Assembly: GCF_000956175.1 (NCBI RefSeq)
Contig: NZ_CP011070.1
Location: 248,001 to 312,000, forward strand
DNA length: 64,000 nucleotides
Direction: 5' to 3'
Origin: Nitrosopumilus adriaticus
GTDB lineage: Archaea; Thermoproteota; Nitrososphaeria; Nitrososphaerales; Nitrosopumilaceae
In this document: piece by piece, positions 26,334 to 35,614 of the stretch
Position numbering within the stretch: position 1 is the first letter of the stretch
Layout of the letters: each line of letters opens with the position of its first letter
Position numbers and translations under genes: made by a program
The notes under the pieces: model-generated
What the model was told of the DNA's origin: nothing
Seen by the model: only the letters and a program-made list of their open reading frames with translations
Databases searched by the model: none

Positions 26334-27329
26334 TTACAACCAATGTGGAATTTCTAGATATTCTTCGATACTTTCATTTCGTAAAATTTTAAGAAGCGCA
26401 TTTGCTTGAGGGGTTGATAAAACAGGCTTGTCAAACTGATTGTCTGTAGATATTCTCGGACAAGCAACTTGAACAAAAGCATCAATTCCTTTTAGATTTT
26501 GTAATCTATCATTTGTAATGTCAGTTAATCCAAATAACTGAACCTTCTTTCCTGCTTTTTCTAATTCTTTTTTGATTTTTAACGCAAAAACTTTGGATAA
26601 CTGACCTTCTTTGAGTCCTACTATCACTCCAAATGTTTTAGCTTCAGCTGCTTTGTAAATCGCAAGTGATGCCTGCTTTTTTAATTTCTGAGCAAATTCT
26701 GTTATTTCTCTAACTTCATTAAAGTAGGGATCTAAAATGTATGTTGGCAAATTAGTAGATAATGCAATTCCTGCAGCATGAAAATTACTTTGACCTAAAA
26801 ACACATACGCATCCACTTCTTTTTTTAGTTGTGATGCAGGATAAAATTCACAACCAAATACTTGACCGTCATTTAATTGTCCTTTACCTTTTCCAATTTT
26901 GACTTTGATTCCATTATCAGTTAAAATTTTTTCAACTTTATCAATTTGATGTAAATGTTGACTATCTGTAACTAACGAAATAGTTTTCCCTTTTAATATC
27001 TCTGGGCATTTTTTTGCAACACTATCAAATTCTACATCATCAAATGCATCAATTAAAACAAGGTTTTCTTCTAATGATTCTGTATTAATCGTATGTCCAA
27101 TGTTGAACTGAATTTCTGCCCCAAGAACTTTGGAACCATTTGTATTTAGATCACATGTTCCCCATGTGGTATCAGCTAAAACATATGCGGGAATTCCAAA
27201 TTTCTCTGATATTCTCATGGCAGTCTCTTGAACTTGAGGTAGAATCCCGTCTGGCCCATTTAAGGAGACTGATGCTGGATTCTTATTCTCAATTTCTTTG
27301 AAAATCCTTTCTTCATCTATAATGATCAA
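26334..27329 (-). CDS. dph2: Diphthamide biosynthesis enzyme Dph2
   Basis: 331-aa archaeal Dph2, a non-canonical radical-SAM [4Fe-4S] enzyme that transfers the 3-amino-3-carboxypropyl group to the target His of elongation factor 2. Three cluster cysteines are seen at about 59 (W-G-T-C-D), 160 (G-C-E-F-Y-P-A-S) and 290 (V-A-C-P-R). The first motif reads W-G-T-C where Y-G-T-C is commoner. Start is TTG at 27329. Its own promoter probably lies in the 80-nt gap shared with tiaS. Confidence 0.93.
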   Translation of the reverse strand: MIIIDEERIFKEIENKNPASVSLNGPDGILPQVQETAMRISEKFGIPAYVLADTTWGTCDLNTNGSKVLGAEIQFNIGHTINTESLEENLVLIDAFDDVEFDSVAKKCPEILKGKTISLVTDSQHLHQIDKVEKILTDNGIKVKIGKGKGQLNDGQVFGCEFYPASQLKKEVDAYVFLGQSNFHAAGIALSTNLPTYILDPYFNEVREITEFAQKLKKQASLAIYKAAEAKTFGVIVGLKEGQLSKVFALKIKKELEKAGKKVQLFGLTDITNDRLQNLKGIDAFVQVACPRISTDNQFDKPVLSTPQANALLKILRNESIEEYLEIPHWL

Positions 27330-27411
27330 TTCAGCTTGGAATGTGACTTTATTAATTTAAATCAACTGAACCATCCAACAACTAAAAATGTCTTTATTTT
27401 CAAAATGAGTT

Positions 27412-28740
27412 GTGGAAAAAGAAACTATTCTCAATATTGGTTTTGATGATACTGATTCACCTAAAGGAATGTGCACTACATTTCTAGCCTACAAAATTGT
27501 TGATTTACTCCAAAAAAATGAAAACAGAATTTCTTGATTTTCCAAGATTAATTCGATTTAATCCTAACATTCCATGGAAAACTAGAGGTAATGGTGCAGT
27601 GTCGATAAAAATTAAGACTAAAAATCCCTCTAATGTAAAAAAGGATGTAAAAAATCTTGTTTCAAAATACTCTGATGTTAAAAATGGAGCAAATCCTGGC
27701 TTGGTATTTTTTGAAAGTGACTCAATCCCATCTGATTTTATTGATTTTAGTAATTTAGCTTTATGGAGATTAATTAATAGAAATAATGCAAAAAAATTTG
27801 CTAAAAAAATAATCTTGATTTTTTCTACAAAGGAAATGGTCAGGGATTGGTAGGAGCAATTGGAGCAATTGGATATGATTTTCATGATCATACCTTAGAA
27901 CTTTTGAGCTATAGAAAAAGATCAAAATTTGGAAAAGAAAGAAAAATTACCACTACAAGTGTAAAAGTTATGCAAGAAAAAACTTTTCCAAATACGTTTA
28001 ATAGTTTTGATACAAAAAAAGGACGAATTCTAATTACTCCCCATGGACCTGATCCTGTTTTCTATGGTATTAGAGGAGAAAATGTTGATTCATTGCTTTA
28101 TGCAACTAAGATTCTAAAAAGTGAAGAAAAATTAGATGGATACATGATATTCAAATCAAATCAGGGAACTGGAGATCATTTGAAAAATGAATTAAATTTT
28201 GAAAACATGTTTCCATATGCTTCAGGAAAAATCACTGGAATAGTGTCAAACAGTCCTAAAATTGTTAAAGGAGGACATGTTTTTTTCAAAATTAATTCAA
28301 ATAATCATGAGTTTTGGTGTGCTGTTTACAAAGAAACAGGAATCACTACAATTGCTTCAAATTTAATTAAAGGTGATAAAATTTGTGTGGGTGGTGGAGT
28401 TCGAAAAGCATCAAAAAACTTTCCACGAATTATTAATCTTGAATTCATTGAAATTATTAGTCTCGAAAAAAACATTTCATTATCAAATCCATTTTGTCAA
28501 AAATGCAATAAAAAAATGAAATCTAAAGGCAAAAATCAAGGATTTCAATGTATACGTTGTGGCAGAAAAGCCATGAACAAAACTAGTAGTATAATTTCAA
28601 GAAAAATTAAAAAACAACTGTATATTCCAAAAATATCTGCACACCGACATCTTACAAGACCTTTACAAAGGAAAGATATTATCAATAAATCCACAAAATT
28701 TGATAAATCACTTTCATGGTTTTGTGTTTATAGAAACTAA
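27412..28740 (+). CDS. tiaS: tRNA(Ile2) 2-agmatinylcytidine synthetase TiaS, two frameshifts
   Basis: TiaS puts agmatine on C34 of tRNA(Ile)CAU so that it reads AUA. Three pieces in two frames make one protein of about 442 aa: GTG 27412 onward ([14 protein letters not shown]), a middle segment ([19 protein letters not shown]) and a C-terminal segment ([14 protein letters not shown]-fold, zinc ribbon C-Q-K-C/C-I-R-C). The first join lies at an A7 run (27512-27518), where six As keep the frame; the second at A7 (27803-27809), where eight do. Plus one then minus one cancel, so the ends share a frame. The function is essential elsewhere, which argues against decay. Confidence 0.82.
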
Positions 28741-28741
28741 G

Positions 28742-28831
28742 TAGCGGGGAGTAGATTTGAACTACTGAACTGCGGGTTATGAGCCCGCCGGGATGACCTA
28801 GCCCTAAATAGTCTGGCTTCCCCACCCCGCT
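28742..28831 (-). tRNA. Initiator tRNA-Met (CAT) with a 15-nt D-loop intron
   Basis: The minus strand folds with acceptor AGCGGGG/CCCCGCT, discriminator A, anticodon stem GCGGG/CCCGC around CTCATAA (anticodon CAT at 28779-28781) and T stem AGTAG/CTACT. The A1-U72 pair and three G-C pairs next to the anticodon loop mark it as initiator. Between AGCCAG and GTCATCCC of the D arm lie 15 extra bases (28798-28812). Removing them gives a standard D arm and a 75-nt tRNA. No CCA is encoded. Confidence 0.93.
28798..28812 (-). other. Non-canonical tRNA intron in the D-loop
   Basis: The 15 bases ACTATTTAGGGCTAG on the minus strand fit a bulge-helix-bulge: exon AGCC pairs with GGCT at the 3' end of the intron (four-base central helix), flanked by three-base bulges AGA and AGG, each cut after the second base. 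Splicing joins AGCCAG to GTCATCCC. This site differs from the common position 37/38. Confidence 0.85.
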
Positions 28832-28913
28832 GAACATAAATGAAGTTCAGCCGTATATACGCTTTATCAAATTCTTGAAAGTAATTAATAGGATTTGAAA
28901 AGATTACTTTTCT

Positions 28914-30005
28914 GTGGATAAAAAAATACAAATCATTGCAGTTGTTGGAGCTATAATATTTTCCGTATTGGTTTTAACATCTCCAAATGATCCTATTCCA
29001 TTACCAAAACCCATTTCTAATTCTCAAAATGATTTTGTAACTATTCTAGCTGAAAATCTTGACAAACCACGTGCAATTGCAATTTCAGATAATAGAATTT
29101 TTGTTACCGAAAAGGATGGATTCATCAGAGTTATTGAAGATGGAAATCTATTAGAATCACCACTTGCTGCATTTCGTCCTGCAAATGTATTTGATGGAGG
29201 ATTATTGGGAATCACACTTCATCCAAATTTTTCAAATAATCATTACATCTATGTATTTTTGACATATGAAGAAGATGGGAATTTGTGGAATAAAATTATG
29301 AGAATTACAGAATCTGAAAATAAATTACAAGACGCTGAAATAATTTTTGATAAAATTCCTGGTTCTTCTTTTACTAATGGTGGTTTTATAAAATTTGGAC
29401 CTGATAGAAAATTATACGTTGGCACCGGAACAGTTTCAGATGCATCACACCTTCCACAGGAACTTGATTCTTTATCTGGAAAAATTTTAAGGCTAAATGA
29501 TGATGGAACAATTCCTACTGATAATCCGTTTCCAGATTCACCAGTTTACTCTTTAGGACACAGAAATCCACAAGGAATGACATGGGATGATGATGGAAAC
29601 ATGTTTGTAGCAGAATTTGGACCTGAAAAAAATGATGAAATCAATATTATTCAAGCAGGAAAGAACTATGGTTGGCCTGAACAGGAATGCTCAGGAAATG
29701 AAAATTATGAAGATGCCATTTTGTGTTATGACCCTAGTATTGAGCCTGGAGGTATCTTGTTTTATTCTGGTGATAAGATTGATTTTGAGTTTCCATTTAT
29801 TATGGCCTCAATGAGATCTGCAAATCTATACCAAGTAGACTTTGAGGACGGTCTAAGTTCACAAAAATCAATCCTTAGTGGTATTGGGCGAGTTCGTGAT
29901 GTAGTTGAGGGCAATGATGGAAGTCTTTATGTAATTACTTCCAATACTGATGGCAAAGGTTTTCCAGATAGAATGGATGATAAATTATTGAGGATAGTAA
30001 AATAA
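28914..30005 (+). CDS. Secreted/anchored PQQ-type sugar dehydrogenase homologue (GSDH family)
   Basis: 363-aa six-bladed beta-propeller related to soluble glucose/sorbosone dehydrogenases. Residues 5-22 form an N-terminal membrane anchor or uncleaved signal; the rest should be outside the cell. Motifs include L-L-G-I-T-L-H-P-N-F, Y-V-G-T-G, L-G-H-R-N-P-Q-G-M-T-W and E-F-G-P-E-K-N-D-E, which line the PQQ/Ca2+ pocket in the family. Start is GTG. Thaumarchaeal members have no proven substrate. The stop lies 1 nt before hmgA, suggesting co-transcription. Confidence 0.88.
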   Translation: MDKKIQIIAVVGAIIFSVLVLTSPNDPIPLPKPISNSQNDFVTILAENLDKPRAIAISDNRIFVTEKDGFIRVIEDGNLLESPLAAFRPANVFDGGLLGITLHPNFSNNHYIYVFLTYEEDGNLWNKIMRITESENKLQDAEIIFDKIPGSSFTNGGFIKFGPDRKLYVGTGTVSDASHLPQELDSLSGKILRLNDDGTIPTDNPFPDSPVYSLGHRNPQGMTWDDDGNMFVAEFGPEKNDEINIIQAGKNYGWPEQECSGNENYEDAILCYDPSIEPGGILFYSGDKIDFEFPFIMASMRSANLYQVDFEDGLSSQKSILSGIGRVRDVVEGNDGSLYVITSNTDGKGFPDRMDDKLLRIVK

Positions 30006-30006
30006 A

Positions 30007-31263
30007 ATGTCAGATTCATCAATTTCAAAATTATTTGAAAAAACAAGAAAAGAAAGACTAGAGATTGTAGCAAATTTTGCAAATCTATCTAGTGATGAAA
30101 TTAAAATTTTACAAAGTGATAATGGAGGAATTTCTTTTGATAAAGCAGATAAAATGGTTGAAAATGCAATAGGTACATTTTCTTTACCTTTGGGAATTGC
30201 AACAAATTTCAAGATTAATGGTAAAGACTACATTGTTCCGATGGTTATTGAAGAGCCGTCAGTAATTGCGGCAGCTTCAAAAGGTGCAAAAGTTGCACGA
30301 ATAAAAGGAGGGTTTGAAGTTTCAGCACTAGAATCTTACAGTATTGGTCAGATACAAGTTTTAGATGTTGATATTCCTACGGCAATCAAAGCAATTGAAA
30401 ATTCTAAAAACAAAATTTTAGATTTGGCAAATTCTAAAAGTAACACTCTATCAAAAATGGGGAAAGGTGCCAAAGAGATTTCTTGTAAAGAAATTGATGC
30501 ACCTTCAGGGAAAATGCTAATTGTTGAACTCTTAATTGATGTAGGTGATGCCATGGGGGCAAATGTTACAAATACCATGTGTGAGGCAGTTTCCCCATTA
30601 ATTGAAAAGATATCTGGTGGTAGAGCACTACTTCGTATATTGTCAAATTATTCAACTAGAAGAATTGCAAAGGCAAAAGCAGTGTTTGAAAAAGAAGCAG
30701 TTGGAGGAGATGAAGTTGTTGATAACATTATCCTGGCCTTTGAATTTGCAGATAATGATGTGTATCGAGCAGTTACTCACAACAAAGGAATTATGAATGG
30801 AACAATTGCTGTTGCAAATGCTGTTGGCCAAGATAGTAGGGCCATAGAAGCTGCTGCAAACGCTTATGCTGCAGAATCTGGAAGATATCGCTCCCTTAGT
30901 AAGTGGAGTAAAGATGATGAAGGGAATTTAGTTGGAACTTTGGAAATTCCCCTCTCAGTTGGAATTGTTGGTGGAATTGCTAATGTTCATCCTGTAGCCA
31001 AAGTTTGCACAAAAGTTCTTGGAGTAAAAACTGCACAAGAACTTGCATGTGTGATGACTGCTACAGGATTGGCCCAAAATTACAGTGCTATTCGTGCTCT
31101 TGCAACTGAGGGAATTCAAAAAGGTCACATGCGTCTTCATGCTAGAAATCTGGCCGCAGCAGCAGGAGCTACTACTGAACAAATTGATGATATTGTTCAA
31201 AAAATGATTGAAGAAAAGAAAATTTCACTTGATAGGGCTAAAGAATTACTTGAGCAAATTTAA
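30007..31263 (+). CDS. hmgA: HMG-CoA reductase, class II type
   Basis: 418-aa reductase making mevalonate for isoprenoid lipids. Sequence character is class II (Pseudomonas mevalonii/Archaeoglobus type): E-N-A-I-G-T-F-S-L-P-L-G and V-I-E-E-P-S-V-I-A-A-A-S (Glu about 83), T-H-N-K-G-I-M-N-G (Lys about 260), G-Q-D-S-R-A-I-E (Asp about 276) and G-H-M-R-L-H (His about 374). The class I motif around P-L-A-T-T-E-G is absent. The C-terminal flap with A-A-A-A-G-A is complete. It sits directly behind the GSDH-like gene. Confidence 0.93.
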   Translation: MSDSSISKLFEKTRKERLEIVANFANLSSDEIKILQSDNGGISFDKADKMVENAIGTFSLPLGIATNFKINGKDYIVPMVIEEPSVIAAASKGAKVARIKGGFEVSALESYSIGQIQVLDVDIPTAIKAIENSKNKILDLANSKSNTLSKMGKGAKEISCKEIDAPSGKMLIVELLIDVGDAMGANVTNTMCEAVSPLIEKISGGRALLRILSNYSTRRIAKAKAVFEKEAVGGDEVVDNIILAFEFADNDVYRAVTHNKGIMNGTIAVANAVGQDSRAIEAAANAYAAESGRYRSLSKWSKDDEGNLVGTLEIPLSVGIVGGIANVHPVAKVCTKVLGVKTAQELACVMTATGLAQNYSAIRALATEGIQKGHMRLHARNLAAAAGATTEQIDDIVQKMIEEKKISLDRAKELLEQI

Positions 31264-31286
31264 ACATGCGATTATATAGCTAAAAA

Positions 31287-32279
31287 GTGAAAAAATTGAA
31301 AATGACTGATGTAAAATTTGCAATTCCCAAAGGGAGTTTAGAAGATGCAACTTTCAAATTATTAGAAAAATCTTGGACAAAAGTTAATCGAAAGAGTAGA
31401 ACCTATAGGGTCTTCTTGGATGATCCGAGTATTATTGTAAAGATGCTTAGACCTCAAGAAATTCCAACTATGGTTGCAGAAGGATTGTATGATGTTGGGA
31501 TTACTGGAAAGGATTGGGTAGGAGAAACAAATTCTGACGTTGAAGCTATTTTAGATTTAGAATATGGAAAAATTAAATTAGTAATTGCCTTTCCTGATCA
31601 ATATCGTTATAAAAATCTCGATGATATGATTGCAGATTATGGAAAAAAGAAAAAAACACTTCGCATTTCATCAGAATACCTTACAACAGCTTCCAAATTT
31701 TTAAAACAATCAAAATCTTACAAAAAATATCATGGTACCAAAGATCCACTAATTGTAACACCGTGGGTAAGATTAGGGATAAACAAAAGTGTTCAAATTC
31801 ATCTGTCTTTTGGTGCAACTGAAGCAAAACCACCTGAGGATGTTGATGCTATTATGGATGTTACTGAAACTGGAACTACATTAAAACAAAATAAACTCAA
31901 AATTGTTGATGAGGTTCTAACATCTACTGCACATTTGATTGTAAACAAAAAATCTCTAAAAGATCCCAAAAAACGTGAAAAAATATTTGATATTGTCACT
32001 CTCATGAGAGGTGCAGTTCATGGTAGAAAATATTTACACATTTACCTAAACGTAGAGGAAAAAAATCTCAAGAAACTTTTAGCAGAAATGCCTTCACTCA
32101 AAAAGCCCACTATTAGCCCATTAAGTGAAGAAGGATGGTTTGGAATAAACACAGTGATAAAAAAAGAAGAATTTCATAAACTAATTCCTAAACTCCGAAA
32201 GATTGCTCAAGGTCTTGTAGTTCACGAACCCCGCCAAATTCTTGAGCTTGAGGAGATCAAGCGTGACGAAGAAAATTGA
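31287..32279 (+). CDS. hisG: ATP phosphoribosyltransferase, long form
   Basis: First enzyme of histidine synthesis, joining PRPP to ATP. 330 aa means the long HisG_L form with a C-terminal ACT-like regulatory domain (about 230-320) for histidine feedback; it needs no HisZ. A-I-P-K-G-S-L and the phosphate loop D-V-T-E-T-G-T-T-L are visible. GTG at 31287 or ATG at 31302 may start it. The stop overlaps the hisD start (TGATG), opening a nine-gene operon. Confidence 0.94.
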   Translation: MKKLKMTDVKFAIPKGSLEDATFKLLEKSWTKVNRKSRTYRVFLDDPSIIVKMLRPQEIPTMVAEGLYDVGITGKDWVGETNSDVEAILDLEYGKIKLVIAFPDQYRYKNLDDMIADYGKKKKTLRISSEYLTTASKFLKQSKSYKKYHGTKDPLIVTPWVRLGINKSVQIHLSFGATEAKPPEDVDAIMDVTETGTTLKQNKLKIVDEVLTSTAHLIVNKKSLKDPKKREKIFDIVTLMRGAVHGRKYLHIYLNVEEKNLKKLLAEMPSLKKPTISPLSEEGWFGINTVIKKEEFHKLIPKLRKIAQGLVVHEPRQILELEEIKRDEEN

Positions 32280-33550
32280 TGAGAATAATCAAAGTAACTA
32301 ATATTGAAAAATTTGTATCTGAAATCCTTCCAAAACAGCCTCAAAAAAACAAGTCCATCGTTGAATCAATTCTAAAAAATGTAAAAAAAAATGGTGATAA
32401 AGCGATACGAAAATATGAAAAACAATTCAGTAACGCAACTGTCTCTTCATTTCGTTTATCTAAAGTTGAAATAAAAAATGCATACTCTAAGGTATCAAAA
32501 TCCGAACTTGATGCATTACGATTAGCAAAAAGAAGATTAGAAAAAACTGAATCAACAATCAAGTCTCTCTTAAAAAACATAACAATTAACAATGATGGAA
32601 TTAAAATCATCAAAAAATTTATTCCAAATCAAAGTATTGGTTGCTACATCCCAGGAGGTTTGGCCAGATATCCCAGTTCTGCCATTATGTCGATAATTCC
32701 AGCAAAGGTTGCAGGAGTTCCTAAAATTGTAGTGGTATCTCCACCAAACTCTGATGGTAAAATTGATCCATTGACAGTTGTTGCTGCAGATATTTGTGGT
32801 GCAGATGAAATTTACAAAACAGGTGGTGTTCAAGCAATTGCCGCGTTATCTTTTGGAACAAAAACAATTCCTAAAGTTGATAAAATAGTTGGTCCTGGAG
32901 GTGCCTTTGTAACTACTGCAAAATCTCTGGTTAGTGAACAAATCGGAATTGATATGCTAGCAGGCCCTACTGAATTGGGAATTATTGCAGATAGTTCTGC
33001 AAATTCAAAATTTATTGCATTGGATTTGATTTCACAAGCAGAACATAGCAGTGATACTTTTTGCTATCTTATTACCACTTCAGAAAAACTTGCAAAGTCT
33101 GTAAATACTGTAATTTCTGATTTATTACCAAAAATTCAAAGAGCCAATTTTGTAAAAGCAAGTCTAAAAAATAATGGATTTATTGCAATTTGTAAAACAC
33201 AATCTGATGTTGTCAAACTTGCAAATATCTTATCACCTGAACATTTGCAAGTAATGACAAAAAATCCTGAATCAATTTCCTCAAAATTAACCACTTCTGG
33301 TCTTATTCTACTTGGACATGATACTCCATCTTCTGCTAGTGACTATGTTTTAGGCTCTAATCATATCCTTCCTACTAACGGATTTGGAAAAATTCGAGGG
33401 TCACTTTCAGTTTTGGATTTTATCAAAATAAGTACTCAGGTGAAATGCTCAAAATCATCATTGATAAAACTTTCAAAACATCTACAAGTTCTAACAACAT
33501 CAGAAGGTCTGTTCAATCATTATGAATCAGTTAGAGGTAGATTGCAATGA
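32279..33550 (+). CDS. hisD: Histidinol dehydrogenase
   Basis: 423-aa zinc enzyme for the last two steps, histidinol to histidine with two NAD+. C-Y-I-P-G-G-L-A-R-Y-P-S-S and V-G-P-G-G-A-F-V are substrate/NAD motifs; D-M-L-A-G-P-T-E and Q-A-E-H-S-S-D-T carry metal and catalytic residues, and S-P-E-H-L-Q provides the late His. ATG at 32279 overlaps hisG. It ends inside the hisC start (ATGA). Confidence 0.95.
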   Translation: MRIIKVTNIEKFVSEILPKQPQKNKSIVESILKNVKKNGDKAIRKYEKQFSNATVSSFRLSKVEIKNAYSKVSKSELDALRLAKRRLEKTESTIKSLLKNITINNDGIKIIKKFIPNQSIGCYIPGGLARYPSSAIMSIIPAKVAGVPKIVVVSPPNSDGKIDPLTVVAADICGADEIYKTGGVQAIAALSFGTKTIPKVDKIVGPGGAFVTTAKSLVSEQIGIDMLAGPTELGIIADSSANSKFIALDLISQAEHSSDTFCYLITTSEKLAKSVNTVISDLLPKIQRANFVKASLKNNGFIAICKTQSDVVKLANILSPEHLQVMTKNPESISSKLTTSGLILLGHDTPSSASDYVLGSNHILPTNGFGKIRGSLSVLDFIKISTQVKCSKSSLIKLSKHLQVLTTSEGLFNHYESVRGRLQ

Positions 33551-34617
33551 AAAAAAATTGGTTTGATGAAAAAATCAAAAAATATTCTTTAATTGGAGGA
33601 TATAAAAAACCTGAACTACTCAAAGATGCTGTAAAACTTGATTCAAATGAAAATTATGTGATTCCAAAACAATTTCAAAATGACATACTGTTATCAGCTA
33701 AAAAAAATTCTGATGTGAGAGAATACCCATTGGGAGGGGTAGAAAGATTAATTGACATGATATCTAAGTTCATAAAAATTCCTTCTTCAATGATAGGGAT
33801 AGGAAATGGCTCTGATCAAATTTTAGATTTGATACTTTCAAACTTTGCATCAAAAGATACCAAAGTCCTTACATCCAACCCTACATTTGGATTTTTTGAA
33901 GAACGCTGCAAACTATATTCAATTCCGATGATGGCTATCCCCTTTTCAGATAATATGGAACTAGACATAAAAGATTTCATTCAACAATCAAAAGATGCGG
34001 ATATTCTTTATCTTGATTCCCCAAACAATCCAACTGGATTTCAATTTCCAAAAACTGGATTACAAAAACTCATCAAATCTTTTGACGGTCTTGTAATAAT
34101 TGATGAGGCATATGGAGAATTTAGTGATTACTCTCTTGCCAATATGGTAAAAACTCATGAAAATTTAATTGTTGTTCAGACACTATCAAAATCATTTGGT
34201 TTGGCAGGACTTAGATTGGGATATTTTATTGCAAATAAGAAATTCACTGATACTTTTATGAGTGTACTTCAATATCCCTACCCTCTAAGTACTATTACTA
34301 TAGAATCTGGAATTTTAGCTTTAGAAAAATCAAATCTAATGAATGATGCAGTACAGAACATCAAAACTGAAAGAAAGAGAATAATTGAAAATCTCCATAA
34401 ATATGATTCCTTTGAAGTCTTTGATTCCAAGGCCAATTTTGTGCTTTTTGATGCTCATGGCTCATACAAACGAGTATTTACTGCACTTGCAGAACAAGGC
34501 ATCTCAATTCGTAAATTAGGAAAAATTGGCAATCATGAAGGATGTCTTAGAGTTTCAATAGGTACTAAAGAGATGAATTCAAAGTTCTTACTTGCAATCC
34601 GTGATTTATTGGGATGA
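33547..34617 (+). CDS. hisC: Histidinol-phosphate aminotransferase
   Basis: 356-aa fold-type I PLP enzyme converting imidazole acetol phosphate to histidinol phosphate. K-L-D-S-N-E-N opens the family pattern; G-N-G-S-D-Q binds the cofactor phosphate; D-S-P-N-N-P-T-G and V-I-I-D-E-A-Y contact PLP; the lysine lies in L-S-K-S-F-G-L-A-G (about 218). Translationally coupled on both sides through 4-nt overlaps, downstream to a HAD-family hydrolase. Confidence 0.94.
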   Translation: MKKNWFDEKIKKYSLIGGYKKPELLKDAVKLDSNENYVIPKQFQNDILLSAKKNSDVREYPLGGVERLIDMISKFIKIPSSMIGIGNGSDQILDLILSNFASKDTKVLTSNPTFGFFEERCKLYSIPMMAIPFSDNMELDIKDFIQQSKDADILYLDSPNNPTGFQFPKTGLQKLIKSFDGLVIIDEAYGEFSDYSLANMVKTHENLIVVQTLSKSFGLAGLRLGYFIANKKFTDTFMSVLQYPYPLSTITIESGILALEKSNLMNDAVQNIKTERKRIIENLHKYDSFEVFDSKANFVLFDAHGSYKRVFTALAEQGISIRKLGKIGNHEGCLRVSIGTKEMNSKFLLAIRDLLG

Positions 34618-35588
34618 CTTTAACAAAAAAATCTGATGGGGTTTACATTGATGAAGCAAGTATTGATGTATTAGATGAAATAGATGCTGTGATATTTGAT
34701 TGTGATGGTGTGTTAATTGACATCACAAAATCATATGATTTGGCAATAATTAAAACTACGAAATACATTCTAGAAACTTTTGCAAAAATAAATAACACTA
34801 TAGATGTTAATTTTCAAATAATTGATGGATTCAAATCTTCTGGTGGATTCAATGATGAAGTTGATCTCACATACGCTGCAATAATTTCTCTCTTTGCAGC
34901 AAACAAATTACAAAAAGATCCCTCTACTTTTATTTTTGATGTGATAAAAAATTCTGATTCTACAGGTATTGAGTCTGTAGAAAAATATATTGAAAATCTA
35001 ACTGATATATCTGAAATCAAAAATCAATTATCATACCCTGGTTCACATCATGAAAATATTTTATATCAAAATTTTGATCAAATTTTTTATGGTCCTGGAT
35101 TATATGAGAAATTATTTAGAAAGCCATCTAAATTTAGTGCTCCTGGCTTAATTGAACAAGATGATGTGATTTTAAATGACTCATTACTTGAAAAATTACA
35201 AAATAAATTTGATTCAAAAATTGCAATGGTTACTGGTAGGGGAAAAGAATCTGTTAGATACTCATTAAAGGAATTATTGCAGAAATTTAATTTAAAAAAT
35301 TCTATATTTCTTGAAGATGAATCACGAGATTTAGCAAAACCCAATCCTAAATCTCTCTTAGATGCAATTAGTGGTATGAGTAGTGCTAGCACATTATATG
35401 TAGGAGATTCAATGGAGGATTTTATCATGGCAAAGAAATCCACTGATTTAGGACACAAAACTATTTTTTGTGGAATTATAGGTACAAGTAAAAATCCTCA
35501 AGAAAAACTTGAGTTATTTGAGAGAAATGGTGCTATATTGGCGTTGGACTCAATTAACTTGCTTCCAAAGGTATTAAATTTAGAATAA
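34614..35588 (+). CDS. HAD-superfamily phosphatase, candidate histidinol-phosphate phosphatase
   Basis: 324-aa HAD-fold phosphohydrolase between hisC and hisB. Motif I F-D-C-D-G-V-L-I-D holds the nucleophile Asp29 and acid/base Asp31; motif II M-V-T-G-R-G; motif III Lys in A-K-P-N-P-K; motif IV V-G-D-S-M-E-D. About 170 residues between motifs I and II form a large cap. No HisN or PHP-type HisK phosphatase is visible in the operon, and ATGA coupling to hisC makes this the natural candidate for histidinol-phosphate dephosphorylation. The function is inferred from context. Confidence 0.8.
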   Translation: MTLTKKSDGVYIDEASIDVLDEIDAVIFDCDGVLIDITKSYDLAIIKTTKYILETFAKINNTIDVNFQIIDGFKSSGGFNDEVDLTYAAIISLFAANKLQKDPSTFIFDVIKNSDSTGIESVEKYIENLTDISEIKNQLSYPGSHHENILYQNFDQIFYGPGLYEKLFRKPSKFSAPGLIEQDDVILNDSLLEKLQNKFDSKIAMVTGRGKESVRYSLKELLQKFNLKNSIFLEDESRDLAKPNPKSLLDAISGMSSASTLYVGDSMEDFIMAKKSTDLGHKTIFCGIIGTSKNPQEKLELFERNGAILALDSINLLPKVLNLE

Positions 35589-35614
35589 AACAAATTCTAT
35601 AGTCTGAGAGAAAT

